Assembly: GCA_015075325.1 (NCBI GenBank)
Contig: JABTUP010000007.1
Span: 62,001-126,000, forward strand
DNA length: 64,000 nucleotides
Origin: Flavobacteriales bacterium
GTDB taxonomy: Bacteria > Bacteroidota > Bacteroidia > Flavobacteriales_E > Vicingaceae
Reading direction: 5' to 3'
The notes below the pieces were generated by a model. The model had not been told where the DNA came from and did not search any database. It saw only the letters and a program-made list of their open reading frames with translations. The position numbers were made by a program, and so were the translations under genes. Below, piece by piece: positions 25,010 through 34,499 of the stretch. The stretch's first letter is position 1, and each line of letters starts with the position of its first letter.

Positions 25010-26934
25010 TATTTTGTTGTAGTTAATGAAGTTTTGTTGTTTATCAGTCGGTTGTTGTATTGTTGTAAAATGGCTTTTAGTTTTGTTTCGAGAGTATTTT
25101 TTTGGTTCACAAAATTTAGTGAATCTATTTTATTGTTGAGCATCAACGAATCGGTTGATAAATCAAACAATCCCGAACTTTTTTCGCCATCATACAATAA
25201 AATTAAGCTGTCTTGAGCTAAAAAGTAGGTGTTTCTGGCAAATCCAACAAAATGTTTTTTGTTATCAAAAAATGCATCGCTACCAAATGAAACGATGCTT
25301 GTATTAATTCCTAACAAACTTAAAACGGTTGGGGTAATGTCGGTATGTTGAAAATAGTTGTTGTTTTTACCTTTTAGTGTACCCGATGCATCATAAATAA
25401 AAATTGGAATAGCATTATTTCCAATAAAAGTTGAATACGTTGGATTTAAAGTAGTGGAAGAGTGGTCGGAAGTAAAAACAAAAATGGTGTTTTTAAACCA
25501 ATCCATTTTTTTAGAAATTTCAAAAAATTGCTTTAAAGCAAAATCGGTGTACGAAATGGTTTTGTGAATAGGAAGTTCGCCTTCAGCAAATGTATTTTTA
25601 TATTTTTCAGGAACTTGAAAAGGGTGGTGCGATGAAAGGGTGAAAATGGTACTAAAAAAAGGAGTTTTCTTTTTAGTTAATTCGGCAGAGAAATAATTTA
25701 AATAAGGTTCGTCGGCAATTCCCCATGCACCATCGTCGTCATTTTTGTGTGGATATTCATTTTTGCCATAATATTCATCAATTCCTGCAGTTGCAGTAAA
25801 TCCACTAAAACCCATGGTGCCATTATTTCCACCATGATAAAAAGAAGTGTTATAACCTGCTGTTTTTAATATTGCCGGAAGTGCATCAATTTTATTTGCC
25901 GAATAGTTTGATATGATATAAGGAGTGTTCATTAATGGCGGAATTCCAGCAAAAATAGATGGCAGCGATTCAATAGACCTGTTTCCGCTCGAATAAGCGT
26001 TGGTAAAAACATAACTTTCGTTCATCAACGAATCTAAAAATGGAGTATAGCCTTTGCCATTGTTAAAAAATCCGACATACTCTTTGGCAAAACTTTCTAA
26101 AATTACGATTACCACATTTTTTTTATTCGGTTTAATTGTGGGTTTTATAGTTGTTTCTGGATTATAAATGGAAACGAGTTGGCTTTCCTCAAAATAATTC
26201 AAAAGCTTAAGTTGGTCGTTTAAAACGGTTTTAATAATGCTAAAAGGCGTGTTTAATACAATGGGAATGTTTTTAGCCGTTGCATAATTGGCAGCATTAA
26301 TAATATCTATAGGTTTAAACTGAATTCCTCCTCTAAAACCAACCACTGTTAACGCACTAAACAAAAGCAAAAATAACAGCTGAATACCTCTCGTTTTTAA
26401 AGTAAATGGTTCTGTTTTTAGTTCGTGTTTGCTTTTGTTAAACAGCCATTCGCTAAACCCAATTAATGCAATTAAAATCAAAAATAAATACCAATAATCT
26501 ACCATGTATTGTGGCAATAATACAAGCACATCGTTTCCGGTGCCTAAAAATTGAAACAAATCGGCTGTACTTCTTTTTAACGAATATTGAAAATATCCAA
26601 CATCAATTAAATTGAGTACAATACCCAACGTATTGCCCAAATGAAAACTTGATTTTAACACTAATTGATAGCCTTTTTTGTACTTAAACGATACAGGAAG
26701 CAGAGCAAAAAAGGTAAAAGGAACAAAAAGATAAGCAACGGCTAAATAATCGAATCGAATACCGTAAATGAAAACAGCGAATGGTACAGGTTCGTTAAAA
26801 TTAGAGAGGTTAAACAAAAAAAAGAGTAACCGACAGATTGTAAAGACTAAAAAAGCAATTCCAATCTGTTTTAAATAGGAAATGAGGTATGAATAATTAA
26901 AATTCAACGTGCTTTTTAGTTTGACATTCCACAA
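25009..26934 (-). CDS. LtaS-like membrane sulfatase/phosphoglycerol transferase
   Basis: About 641 residues: five membrane helices (about 15-210) and a large periplasmic alkaline-phosphatase-fold domain. Metal-site features include VVIVILESFAKEYVG (first Glu), the nucleophile region SSGNRSIESLPSIFAG, and VFTSDHSS (Asp-His). In this family the enzyme transfers phosphoglycerol or phosphoethanolamine from a phospholipid to an envelope acceptor, releasing diacylglycerol. There is no ATG: TTG 26934 or TTG 26907 are the candidates; the first overlaps the small membrane-protein gene by 19 bp. Downstream it is coupled to a lipid kinase. Confidence 0.83.
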   Translation of the reverse strand: MWNVKLKSTLNFNYSYLISYLKQIGIAFLVFTICRLLFFLFNLSNFNEPVPFAVFIYGIRFDYLAVAYLFVPFTFFALLPVSFKYKKGYQLVLKSSFHLGNTLGIVLNLIDVGYFQYSLKRSTADLFQFLGTGNDVLVLLPQYMVDYWYLFLILIALIGFSEWLFNKSKHELKTEPFTLKTRGIQLLFLLLFSALTVVGFRGGIQFKPIDIINAANYATAKNIPIVLNTPFSIIKTVLNDQLKLLNYFEESQLVSIYNPETTIKPTIKPNKKNVVIVILESFAKEYVGFFNNGKGYTPFLDSLMNESYVFTNAYSSGNRSIESLPSIFAGIPPLMNTPYIISNYSANKIDALPAILKTAGYNTSFYHGGNNGTMGFSGFTATAGIDEYYGKNEYPHKNDDDGAWGIADEPYLNYFSAELTKKKTPFFSTIFTLSSHHPFQVPEKYKNTFAEGELPIHKTISYTDFALKQFFEISKKMDWFKNTIFVFTSDHSSTTLNPTYSTFIGNNAIPIFIYDASGTLKGKNNNYFQHTDITPTVLSLLGINTSIVSFGSDAFFDNKKHFVGFARNTYFLAQDSLILLYDGEKSSGLFDLSTDSLMLNNKIDSLNFVNQKNTLETKLKAILQQYNNRLINNKTSLTTTK

Positions 26935-27038
26935 TCATCACAGTTATGATTTTTACTTTTTTTTATCAACTTATAAACGAGGTAAATAAGCGACAACGAA
27001 ATTAAGATAATTAATATAACTTCTTGAATACCTATCAT
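26916..27038 (-). CDS. Small Cys-motif membrane protein (FeoB-associated type)
   Basis: 40 residues from ATG 27038: one membrane helix (about 5-22, VILIILISLSLIYLVYKLI), a lysine patch and the tail NHNCDDCGMSN. This is the plan of the FeoB-associated Cys-rich membrane proteins, whose CxxC tail is thought to handle iron during ferrous-iron uptake. No feoA or feoB is in the window, so the link to iron is weak. The longer reading upstream runs into group II intron debris. Its stop overlaps the start of the LtaS-like gene. Confidence 0.5.
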   Translation of the reverse strand: MIGIQEVILIILISLSLIYLVYKLIKKSKNHNCDDCGMSN

Positions 27039-27133
27039 GGTTTGTAAACGTGAATTTATAGCGATAAAATTAATTAATAAACATGAGCTCTTTGTAACAC
27101 TCATTAATTTTAACAAATACTCGTGCAGTGAAT

Positions 27134-27453
27134 GACCACGCCTACGCATGGAGTAGAACGAGGAAAGGCGGTTGGGCAGTTGCTCACCTGCGAAGCAAGC
27201 TTTCATTCCAAAAAAAAATAGACAAGCGATGAAAAAAGTCCTATTTTGGGAACAACGATAACACTTAAAAGGCTCTTACTACGAAAGTACCAAGCTATGT
27301 TGGATGTTTACCTAGAACTTAACCCATCATTTGGAGTTTATCCTGAGTTTATCGAAGGGAACCGCCGTATACGAGAACCTATCCCGAAAGCTTTCAGGAG
27401 TGGTGTGAGAGGTGCACTCCGTCAGTTTATCTGGCGGAGCCATCTACTCGATT
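27134..27453 (+). mobile_element. Decayed 3' fragment of the group II intron
   Basis: Near identical to 37231-37478: maturase C-terminus codons, then the domain V-VI region ending CTACTCGATT. Two point differences are seen (C at 27311 for T; A at 27396 for G). Two insertions break the match: 51 bp at 27187-27237 and 27 bp at 27333-27359. Flanking DNA differs from the intact copy on both sides, which fixes the intron's 3' edge at 27453. It is dead: no 5' ribozyme, no reverse-transcriptase core. The remaining bases to 27586 show no gene. Confidence 0.9.
27333..27359 (+). repeat. Short interspersed repeat inserted in intron remnant
   Basis: GGAGTTTATCCTGAGTTTAT followed by CGAAGGG, absent from the intact intron copy. 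The unit contains AGTTTATC twice. Similar TTTATCCTGAGTTTATCGAAGG-type sequences are, from memory, common repeats in flavobacteria. Confidence 0.6.
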
Positions 27454-27586
27454 GGCTGCTGCCCGTTTTGTCGTTTGTCGTGTCGGTTGTGTGTTTGCGG
27501 TTTTAAAAATTTTTCAAGGGAAGGGATTTAAAGAATAATTTCTCTGTCGGGAAAAGCGAAAGCTCTTTCCGTTTTTCGGAATGTGC

Positions 27587-30500
27587 TTACGCTTGTGCGT
27601 TGGCTTTTTTCTTTTCTCGCAAATGCAATGCTTTGTGATAAACAATAGGAAAAATCAACAACGTAAACAAAGTTGCTGTTACAAGTCCACCAATAATTAC
27701 GATTGCCAAAGGTTTTTGACTTTCAGAACCAATTCCCGTACTGATTGCCGCAGGAAGTAAACCGATTGCAGCCATTAACGCTGTCATTACAACTGGTCGT
27801 GTTCGCACTTTTACAGCGTTGATAATTGCTTGATTTAAGTCACTGATAGTTTTTGCTTGCTTATGAAATTCGGAAATGAGAATTACACCATTCTGTACGC
27901 AAATTCCAAACAAGGCAATAAAGCCTACGCCTGCCGAAATTCCAAAATTCATTCCTGTTACGTGCAACGCCAAAATACCGCCAATCAATGCAAACGGAAC
28001 GTTTATCAAAACGTAACTCGCATCTTTTGCATTGCCAAACATTATAAATAACAATACAAAAATTAAAATCAAACTTATCGGGACAACTTGCCCCAAACGC
28101 TGACTTGCCCGAACTTGATTTTCAAATTCGCCTGTCCAACCAATGCGGTAGCCTTCATCTAACTTGATGTTCTTTTCTACATTCTTTTGTGCTTCTGTAA
28201 TGGTGCTACCCAAATCGCGTTCACGCACCGAAAATTTTACTCCGATAAAACGCTTGGTGTTATCACGATAAATAAAAGCTGGCCCTGTAATTTGCTTTAT
28301 GGTTGCAATTTCTTTTAATGGAATACGATTACCTGTAATAGTCGGTATCATCAACATCAAAATATCGTTTTCGGTTTGGCGATAATCTTTGTCGTAACGA
28401 ATACGAATGTCAAATTTCTTTTCGCCCTCGTATTTTTGTGTGGCTGTTTTACCGCCAATTGCCATTTCAATTACGGCTTGTGCTTCGGCTTTGGTAATAC
28501 CGTAAATCGCCATTTTTTCCTCATCCAATAAAATGCTTATTTCCGGCTGACCGATATTTCTTAATATTCCAACATCCTTAATACCCGCAACATTTTTTAT
28601 TTGCTCTATCACCTGGTTGGCATATTCATCTAATTTATCTAAGTCATCACCGTAAATTTTTACAGCGTTGGAAGCGTTCATACCTGCTACTGCTTCTGCA
28701 ACATTGTCAATAATCGGTTGCGAATAATTGTAATTGATACCTTGATATTTTTTCAACTGAACGTCCATTTCTTCTACCAAATCATCAAGAGAAATTTTGC
28801 GTTTCCATTCTTCTTTCGGTTTTAAATTCACTTGCATTTGTACATAATAAAAACCGCTTGGGTCTGTTCCGTCATTGCTTCTTCCTGTTTGCGAAAGCAC
28901 TCCGTTTACTTCGGGAAATTGTTGCAATTCCTTTCTCAACACACTAACCATTTCAACGGTTTTGGGCAAGGAATAACTCATCGGCATTTTGGCTTCTACC
29001 CACAAAGCACCTTCGTTTAATTGAGGTAAAAATTCCGTTCCCAACCAACGTGTAGAAAAAATTGTGATTGCAAAACAAACACCTGCAATAATCAACGAAA
29101 GTTTTTTATTGGCGAATGTCCAACCGAAACCTTTTGCAACGGTTTTGTTTACAAAGCGTGTAAAGAAATTTTCTTTTTCTTTTACGTTCTTTTTGAGCAA
29201 CAACGAACACAAAAGCGGAACTAACGTCAATGTAAACAGCAACGCACCAAGCAAAGCAAAACCCAATGTCCACGCCAAAGGCGAAAACATTTTTCCTTCA
29301 ACTTTTTCAAAAGAAAAAATTGGAAGCAATGCAGAAATGATAATGAGTTTTGAAAAGAAAATGGCTTTCCCCATTTGTATTCCTGAGGTTTTTATTAAGC
29401 CCATTTTTGCCAAATTGTTGAAACGCTTCATTCCAACTTGATGTGCTTTGTGGTCTAAGGCAACAAAAATTCCTTCCACCATAACGACTGCACCGTCAAT
29501 GATAATTCCGAAGTCAATAGCACCCAACGAAAGCAAATTGGCACTCATTCCTTTTAACTTTAACATCAAAAACGAAAACAACAAAGCCAACGGAATAACA
29601 ACGGCAACAATTACGGTTGTTCGCCAATCTGCCATAAACAAAAACACAATAACCGTTACCAAAATGATTCCCTCAACTAAGTTGTGCATTACGGTTTTGG
29701 TGCAATACGCCATTAAATTATCACGGTCATAAAAAGTTTCCATTTTTACATCGCTTGGTAAAATGGAAGTATTGAGTTCGTTTATTTTTTCTTTTACTCT
29801 TGCCAAAACTTCGCTTGGATTTTCGCCTTTTCGCATTACGATAATTCCCTCAACAACATCATCGTTTTCGTTTAAACCAACTTGTCCAACTCGTGGTTTA
29901 CTTGCTTCGTTTATATTGGCTACATCTTTTACCAATAGCGGATTTCCGTTGAAAATATCTACAATCGTGTTTTCAATATCTTGTTTGTTATCCAACAGTC
30001 CGATGCCTCGCACAACATACGCTTGTCCGTTTTTTTCAATTACATCACCACCTACGTTTAAGTTGGATTTGCTAACTGCTTCGTACAATTCTAAAGGTGT
30101 TAAATCGTATTGTTGCAATTTTAATGGATCTACAGATATTTCATAAATTTTTTCTTGTCCGCCAAAAGCAACTACATCTGCAACGCCAGAAACTCGCCTT
30201 AATTCACGGTCTATCGTCCAATTTTGAATAGTGAGTAAATCTCTTGTATCTCGTTTGTCGCTTTTTAAAACATAGCGAAAAATTTCGCCTGTCGGACCAT
30301 AAGGCGGTTGTACATCGGGATCTGCTCCTTCGGGCAAAGACACATTTCGCAACTGATTATTTACTTGTTGCCGTGCGAAAAAATCTTCTACATCATCTTC
30401 AAAAATAATTTTGATGATTGACAATCCGAACATTGTAATGCTTCGCACATTGGTTTTGCGTTGCACACTGTTCATTGAAATTTCAATTGGTGTCGTTACA

Positions 30501-30700
30501 AAGCGTTCAACTTCTTCGGCACTTCTTCCGTTCCATTCGGTTACGATAATTATTTGCGTATTGGTAACATCGGGAAACGCTTCAATGGGAATTTTAAGAA
30601 AACTGAAAATGCCCGAAACAGCTATTATTCCAACTAAAAAGAACGTGAAGAATTTATTCTTCAACGAAAACGAAATGATATTTTTGATAAACTTGTTCAT
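27587..30700 (-). CDS. czcA: Heavy-metal RND efflux pump, inner-membrane subunit (CzcA/CusA)
   Basis: 1037 residues, the usual length of the heavy-metal-efflux RND family. Twelve membrane helices in the standard 1+6+5 layout, with porter domains carrying WNGRSAEEVERFVTTPIE near the N-terminus and the signature DFGIIIDGAVVMVEG (about 395-409), whose acidic residue serves proton relay in helix IV. These pumps export Co, Zn, Cd, Ni or Cu/Ag using proton motive force; the metal cannot be decided here. It is the last gene of a czcC-B-A order (gap of 11 bp from the adaptor), all on the minus strand. Confidence 0.93.
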   Translation of the reverse strand: MNKFIKNIISFSLKNKFFTFFLVGIIAVSGIFSFLKIPIEAFPDVTNTQIIIVTEWNGRSAEEVERFVTTPIEISMNSVQRKTNVRSITMFGLSIIKIIFEDDVEDFFARQQVNNQLRNVSLPEGADPDVQPPYGPTGEIFRYVLKSDKRDTRDLLTIQNWTIDRELRRVSGVADVVAFGGQEKIYEISVDPLKLQQYDLTPLELYEAVSKSNLNVGGDVIEKNGQAYVVRGIGLLDNKQDIENTIVDIFNGNPLLVKDVANINEASKPRVGQVGLNENDDVVEGIIVMRKGENPSEVLARVKEKINELNTSILPSDVKMETFYDRDNLMAYCTKTVMHNLVEGIILVTVIVFLFMADWRTTVIVAVVIPLALLFSFLMLKLKGMSANLLSLGAIDFGIIIDGAVVMVEGIFVALDHKAHQVGMKRFNNLAKMGLIKTSGIQMGKAIFFSKLIIISALLPIFSFEKVEGKMFSPLAWTLGFALLGALLFTLTLVPLLCSLLLKKNVKEKENFFTRFVNKTVAKGFGWTFANKKLSLIIAGVCFAITIFSTRWLGTEFLPQLNEGALWVEAKMPMSYSLPKTVEMVSVLRKELQQFPEVNGVLSQTGRSNDGTDPSGFYYVQMQVNLKPKEEWKRKISLDDLVEEMDVQLKKYQGINYNYSQPIIDNVAEAVAGMNASNAVKIYGDDLDKLDEYANQVIEQIKNVAGIKDVGILRNIGQPEISILLDEEKMAIYGITKAEAQAVIEMAIGGKTATQKYEGEKKFDIRIRYDKDYRQTENDILMLMIPTITGNRIPLKEIATIKQITGPAFIYRDNTKRFIGVKFSVRERDLGSTITEAQKNVEKNIKLDEGYRIGWTGEFENQVRASQRLGQVVPISLILIFVLLFIMFGNAKDASYVLINVPFALIGGILALHVTGMNFGISAGVGFIALFGICVQNGVILISEFHKQAKTISDLNQAIINAVKVRTRPVVMTALMAAIGLLPAAISTGIGSESQKPLAIVIIGGLVTATLFTLLIFPIVYHKALHLREKKKANAQA

Positions 30701-30711
30701 TGAATATTTTT

Positions 30712-31803
30712 TTAATCGTTCAACGCATCGTAAACCAAAATTCCATTTTCGGAAATCACCGTTTCATTTTCGTTTAAGCCCGATTGTATGTAAGTTTTAT
30801 CGCCCAACTGTCTGTAAATTTCAACTTGTCGGGTTTCAATGTTGTTGCGGTCTTTGAATATCATTATCCAATATTTGCTCTTATCAAAAATGACAGCCGA
30901 AGAAGGCACGGCAATTAGTCTTTTGTTTTCAGAATAATGAACGCTAACCGTACAATTCATATCGGGTTTTAGTTTGAAATCGTTATTTGCCAAACGAACA
31001 CGGAATTTCATTGACTTGGTGTTGGCATCAATCACGTTGTAAATTTTTTCAATAGTGCCTTTGTAGTTTATGTCGGGAAAAGCAAGTGTATTTACAATTA
31101 CTTCGTAACCCTCTTTTATTTGCGAAATGTTGCTTTCGTTTACATACGCCACGGCCCATATTTCGTTGGTGTTGGCTATGGAAAATAAAGGCTCCTCTTC
31201 ATCGGGTCGAAGCAATTCGTTGATATAAATCTGTTTGGACAATACAAAGCCGCTGATAGGCGCACGAACGTTAAAAACAGAACCTTTTTTCAGATTGTAA
31301 ATACCGTAAACTTCATTTACTCTTGTCAGTTCGGCTTGGGCCTTTTCCAACTCTATTTCTGCAGCGGTTACATCTTTTTCAGAATTAAGTTTTCCCTGAA
31401 ATAAATCTTTTGCCACTTGTAAATTCTTCTCGGCAATAGCCACATCGTTCTGCGCAGTGAGCTTTTCCTTTTGAAAAGAGGCCACTTCCGTACTTTTAAC
31501 AGTAGCTAAAATGTCGCCCTGCTTTACGTAATCTCCAAGTCCGATATTGATGGATGTGACTAATCCACCAACAGAAGAGAATATTTGTGCGACATGATTA
31601 TTGTCGGCTTCTATTTTTCCGAACAAGCGGATTTCATTTTTTACCTCTTCGTTCTTTACTTCGTAAAATTTACATTTTTTGAGCATTGTGTCGCTCATTG
31701 AAAATGCTGTTGCGTTTTCTTCTAACGGTTTGTTTTTGCAACCGCTTGTCATTGCTAAAAATCCCGCAAAAAGTAAAATGATATTTGCTGTTCTGTTTTT
31801 CAT
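30712..31803 (-). CDS. czcB: RND efflux periplasmic adaptor (CzcB-like)
   Basis: 363 residues, a lipoprotein by its signal GFLAMTSGCKNKP (Cys22). A barrel-sandwich/lipoyl half with GGLVTSINIGLGDYVKQGD, an alpha-helical hairpin (about 105-150), the second lipoyl half RAPISGFVLSKQ, a beta-barrel and a membrane-proximal domain are visible in order. It links CzcA to the TolC-like channel. Only 2 bp separate it from the TolC-family gene upstream and 11 bp from czcA downstream, so the three are one transcript. No extra histidine-rich metal-binding region is seen. Confidence 0.9.
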   Translation of the reverse strand: MKNRTANIILLFAGFLAMTSGCKNKPLEENATAFSMSDTMLKKCKFYEVKNEEVKNEIRLFGKIEADNNHVAQIFSSVGGLVTSINIGLGDYVKQGDILATVKSTEVASFQKEKLTAQNDVAIAEKNLQVAKDLFQGKLNSEKDVTAAEIELEKAQAELTRVNEVYGIYNLKKGSVFNVRAPISGFVLSKQIYINELLRPDEEEPLFSIANTNEIWAVAYVNESNISQIKEGYEVIVNTLAFPDINYKGTIEKIYNVIDANTKSMKFRVRLANNDFKLKPDMNCTVSVHYSENKRLIAVPSSAVIFDKSKYWIMIFKDRNNIETRQVEIYRQLGDKTYIQSGLNENETVISENGILVYDALND

Positions 31804-31805
31804 TT

Positions 31806-33056
31806 CTAATAAATGTCTTTTCCTGTTAAAAGATTGATTTGTTCTGCTGAAATAACTAACTGCGTTTTGATGCGTGTCAGTTCATTCAACACTTCGTTGT
31901 ATGCTTCAAAAAAGTCAATAAACTCTATGATGTTCACGTTTCGTTTTTGAAAATTGTCGGTCATTCCGCTTACGGTAGTTTCAAAATCAGAATTGTAAAG
32001 CGAAGTTGCTTTTTGGTATTCTGAAACGGTTTGTGTGTAAAGCATAAACGCATTTTGCAATTCGCTTATCATTTCGTTTTGCATTGCCTGTAAATTGTAA
32101 TCGGCTTCTTTTATTTTGAATTGCGAAGTTTTGATATTGCCTTGATTTCTGTTCCAAAACGGCAAGGGAATAGAAAATCCTGCGTTGATTTGATTATTGA
32201 ACGCACCGCCACGCTGGTCGTAAGAAGTAAATAAGTTGATGTCGGGAACGGCAAGGCGTTTTTGATAGTTCAAATACTGTTCTGCAAGCGTTTTATTTTG
32301 TTGAATTATCAGCAATTCGGGGCGATTAGCAAAGGCTTCCGATTTTATTTCATCAATCGTTTTTAGTTGAATGTATTTTGTAATGTCTGTTTCTGAAAAT
32401 TGAAAAACGACAACTGATGTAGTTTGCAAAAGCGTTTGTAACGAACTTTGTGTTTCAAAATACGACTTCAATAATTCTGCACGTTCGTTGTTTAGTTTAA
32501 GGTAAGCACCTTTTAAACGCACAACATCTTTTAAAGGAATATTGCCTTTTTCGGCTTGTGTTTCGTAAGAAGAAAGCAAGGTTTCCAACAAACTTAATTG
32601 CTGATTGTAACGCTGTAATAAACCTTGTATTTGTCCAATTGAAAACAAATCGCTGTGCAAACGAAATTTGAGTTGTTGCAAAAGCTGTTGAAATTCTAAT
32701 TCAGCAATGTTGGCGTTAGTTTTAGCCATTTCAATTTCTGCTTTTCGTTTGCCACCAAGCAAAATAAGTTGCTCTAATTGAAATGTTTTTTGTCCTGTTT
32801 GTCCAATGTGAAAAACCTTGTTGTTATCGGGGTCGTAAGTGTTTAAATCTGCCGAAAAAACAGGGTTGGGATAAACTTTAGCCTGAATGATTTGTGCTTT
32901 TTGTGCTTCAATGTTCATTGAAGAAGCCAACAAATAGAAGTTGTTTTTTAGGAAAAGACTGTCGGCAGTTTGAAGATTTATTTTGAGTGTGTCTTGTGCA
33001 TTTGCAGTAGAAACAGAAAGAACTAAAACTAAAAAAACTATCTTCTTGAAATACAT
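31806..33056 (-). CDS. czcC: TolC-family outer-membrane efflux channel (CzcC-like)
   Basis: 416 residues with a signal peptide (cleavage near ANA, about 20). Two long helical repeats characteristic of outer-membrane efflux proteins are present; each holds the pattern of A/N-rich helices and short strands, e.g. VYPNPVFSADLN and PDINLFTSYDQRGGAFNNQINAG followed by SIPLPFWNRNQG. It forms the trimeric exit duct for the CzcA/B pump. It is the first structural gene of the efflux operon; the 75-bp space to the sensor gene contains phased CTTAAA repeats that could be the regulator's operator. Confidence 0.9.
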   Translation of the reverse strand: MYFKKIVFLVLVLSVSTANAQDTLKINLQTADSLFLKNNFYLLASSMNIEAQKAQIIQAKVYPNPVFSADLNTYDPDNNKVFHIGQTGQKTFQLEQLILLGGKRKAEIEMAKTNANIAELEFQQLLQQLKFRLHSDLFSIGQIQGLLQRYNQQLSLLETLLSSYETQAEKGNIPLKDVVRLKGAYLKLNNERAELLKSYFETQSSLQTLLQTTSVVVFQFSETDITKYIQLKTIDEIKSEAFANRPELLIIQQNKTLAEQYLNYQKRLAVPDINLFTSYDQRGGAFNNQINAGFSIPLPFWNRNQGNIKTSQFKIKEADYNLQAMQNEMISELQNAFMLYTQTVSEYQKATSLYNSDFETTVSGMTDNFQKRNVNIIEFIDFFEAYNEVLNELTRIKTQLVISAEQINLLTGKDIY

Positions 33057-33096
33057 TTATGCCTCATTTTTTAAAGGCATAAAGATTTTTAGAATG

Positions 33097-33137
33097 ACCT
33101 TAAAAACACCTTAAAACGAATAAAATTTGGCTTAAAG
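33097..33137 (-). promoter_or_regulatory. Candidate operator: phased CTTAAA direct repeats
   Basis: CTTAAA begins at 33099, 33110 and 33131, spacings of 11 and 21 bp, i.e. on one DNA face. The first two are part of ACCTTAAAA repeats. OmpR-type regulators bind such direct repeats. Adjacent inverted TTATGCCT/AAAGGCATAA lies at 33058-33082 by the operon start. Confidence 0.5.
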
Positions 33138-34499
33138 AGTAGAAAAAATAACATCAAAAACATTCACGTTTTCGGCAGGATTGGAATAATTGATTTTCCC
33201 GTTGTGTAACCCGATGATGTTTTTTGTAAGTACCAAACCAAGCCCAAAACCTACTTTGCTAAGGCTGTTTTCGCCTCTGAAAAAGTGTGTAAACAGAAAT
33301 TTTTGTTCGTCTTCCGAAACTGATTTTCCAAAATTTAAAACAGAAATTTTTAGTTGGTTGTTTTGCGAAACATCAATTTTTATTTCTGCTTTTTTGTTGT
33401 TGCTGTAAGCAATGCAGTTGTTTAAAAGGTTTTGAAACGCTTGTCGGATAAGCATTTCGTTCCCTTTTACAAAAATCAATTCTTCTTTGGGTTCAGTTGG
33501 CAAATAATTTATTTCAAAAATAAAATCGGGATAAAGTGTATTTAATTCGCTAATGCAATCAAAAATCAATTCGTCTATTCGTATATTCTTTTGATCAAAG
33601 CCTTGTCCCGCTTCAATTTTAGAAATTTCGAGCAATGTATTTATGATTTCTGCCAACGATTTTGTTTTGGAAATTTGATTGTCAATGTCGTTTTTCAAAG
33701 CGGTGTTTTCAGCACTTTTTTTGATTCGTTCCAATTCCGAAATCAGCACCGCAATAGGCGTTTTTAGTTGGTGAGAAATGTGATGAATTGCGTTTTTCTG
33801 AAAAGCGTAAGCATTGTTGGTTCGGTTTACCAATTCATTGAATTTGGTGTTCAAATAATCCATTTCAAAAGTATCGGTTGAAAGATTGGTTGTCTTGGGT
33901 TTTTCTCCAATTTGATATTTTTCTAAAAGCGTTGCAAGTTCTGAAATTGGTTTTGAAATACGATTGGCAATGTAAACAGAAATTACGATTACAAGAACTG
34001 TAAAAACTATAAACGCAACAATTAGAATAATGCCTAATTTATACAATTTGGTGTAGCCAAATTGGTCATATGCCTTGCTAATACCGTAATAATTTTTGTT
34101 GTTTGCTGTAAAATAAATAGCAACAACATCATAAACTCCGTCTTTTTGTTCTATCCAAACATCTTGTTCGTTGAGTTCTGCCAATAATTTTTTTGAATAG
34201 CTTATCGGTACATCATCAAGGTTAGAATAAATAAGGTGTTTTGTGCTGTCAAAAATGAGCAATTTTTCATTCAACATTGAATTGATTGAAAGTCGGTCAA
34301 TGGCTTCTGCCAATTCGTGTTCGTCTTTTTCAATTTCTGAAATGAAACGAAGTGTTGTAATGATTTTTTCTTTTTGTCGTTGTTGAAAATCTTCTTCTCT
34401 GTATTCTGAAAACAACCAATACACAATAACAAACATTACTCCAACAAGCAAAATACTTGTTACGGAAAAATAGAGCAATATTTTGTTTCTGATTTTCAT
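33132..34499 (-). CDS. Metal-responsive sensor histidine kinase (CzcS/CusS-like)
   Basis: 455 residues. Two membrane helices (about 8-30 and 150-175) bracket a periplasmic sensor of about 120 residues; then a HAMP linker, the HisKA domain with phospho-His in HHISHQLKTPIAVL, and the ATPase domain with N-box QNLLNNCIAYS and GFGLGLVLTK. It autophosphorylates and passes phosphate to the adjacent response regulator, whose stop overlaps its start by 4 bp. Position beside the RND genes indicates metal sensing, though no obvious metal ligands stand out in the sensor part. Confidence 0.88.
   Translation of the reverse strand: MKIRNKILLYFSVTSILLVGVMFVIVYWLFSEYREEDFQQRQKEKIITTLRFISEIEKDEHELAEAIDRLSINSMLNEKLLIFDSTKHLIYSNLDDVPISYSKKLLAELNEQDVWIEQKDGVYDVVAIYFTANNKNYYGISKAYDQFGYTKLYKLGIILIVAFIVFTVLVIVISVYIANRISKPISELATLLEKYQIGEKPKTTNLSTDTFEMDYLNTKFNELVNRTNNAYAFQKNAIHHISHQLKTPIAVLISELERIKKSAENTALKNDIDNQISKTKSLAEIINTLLEISKIEAGQGFDQKNIRIDELIFDCISELNTLYPDFIFEINYLPTEPKEELIFVKGNEMLIRQAFQNLLNNCIAYSNNKKAEIKIDVSQNNQLKISVLNFGKSVSEDEQKFLFTHFFRGENSLSKVGFGLGLVLTKNIIGLHNGKINYSNPAENVNVFDVIFSTL

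Noticed and set aside
29064-30146. Several long antisense frames across czcA
   Set aside because: They lie wholly inside a strong gene with intact RND motifs, have no family features and follow its codon pattern in reverse.
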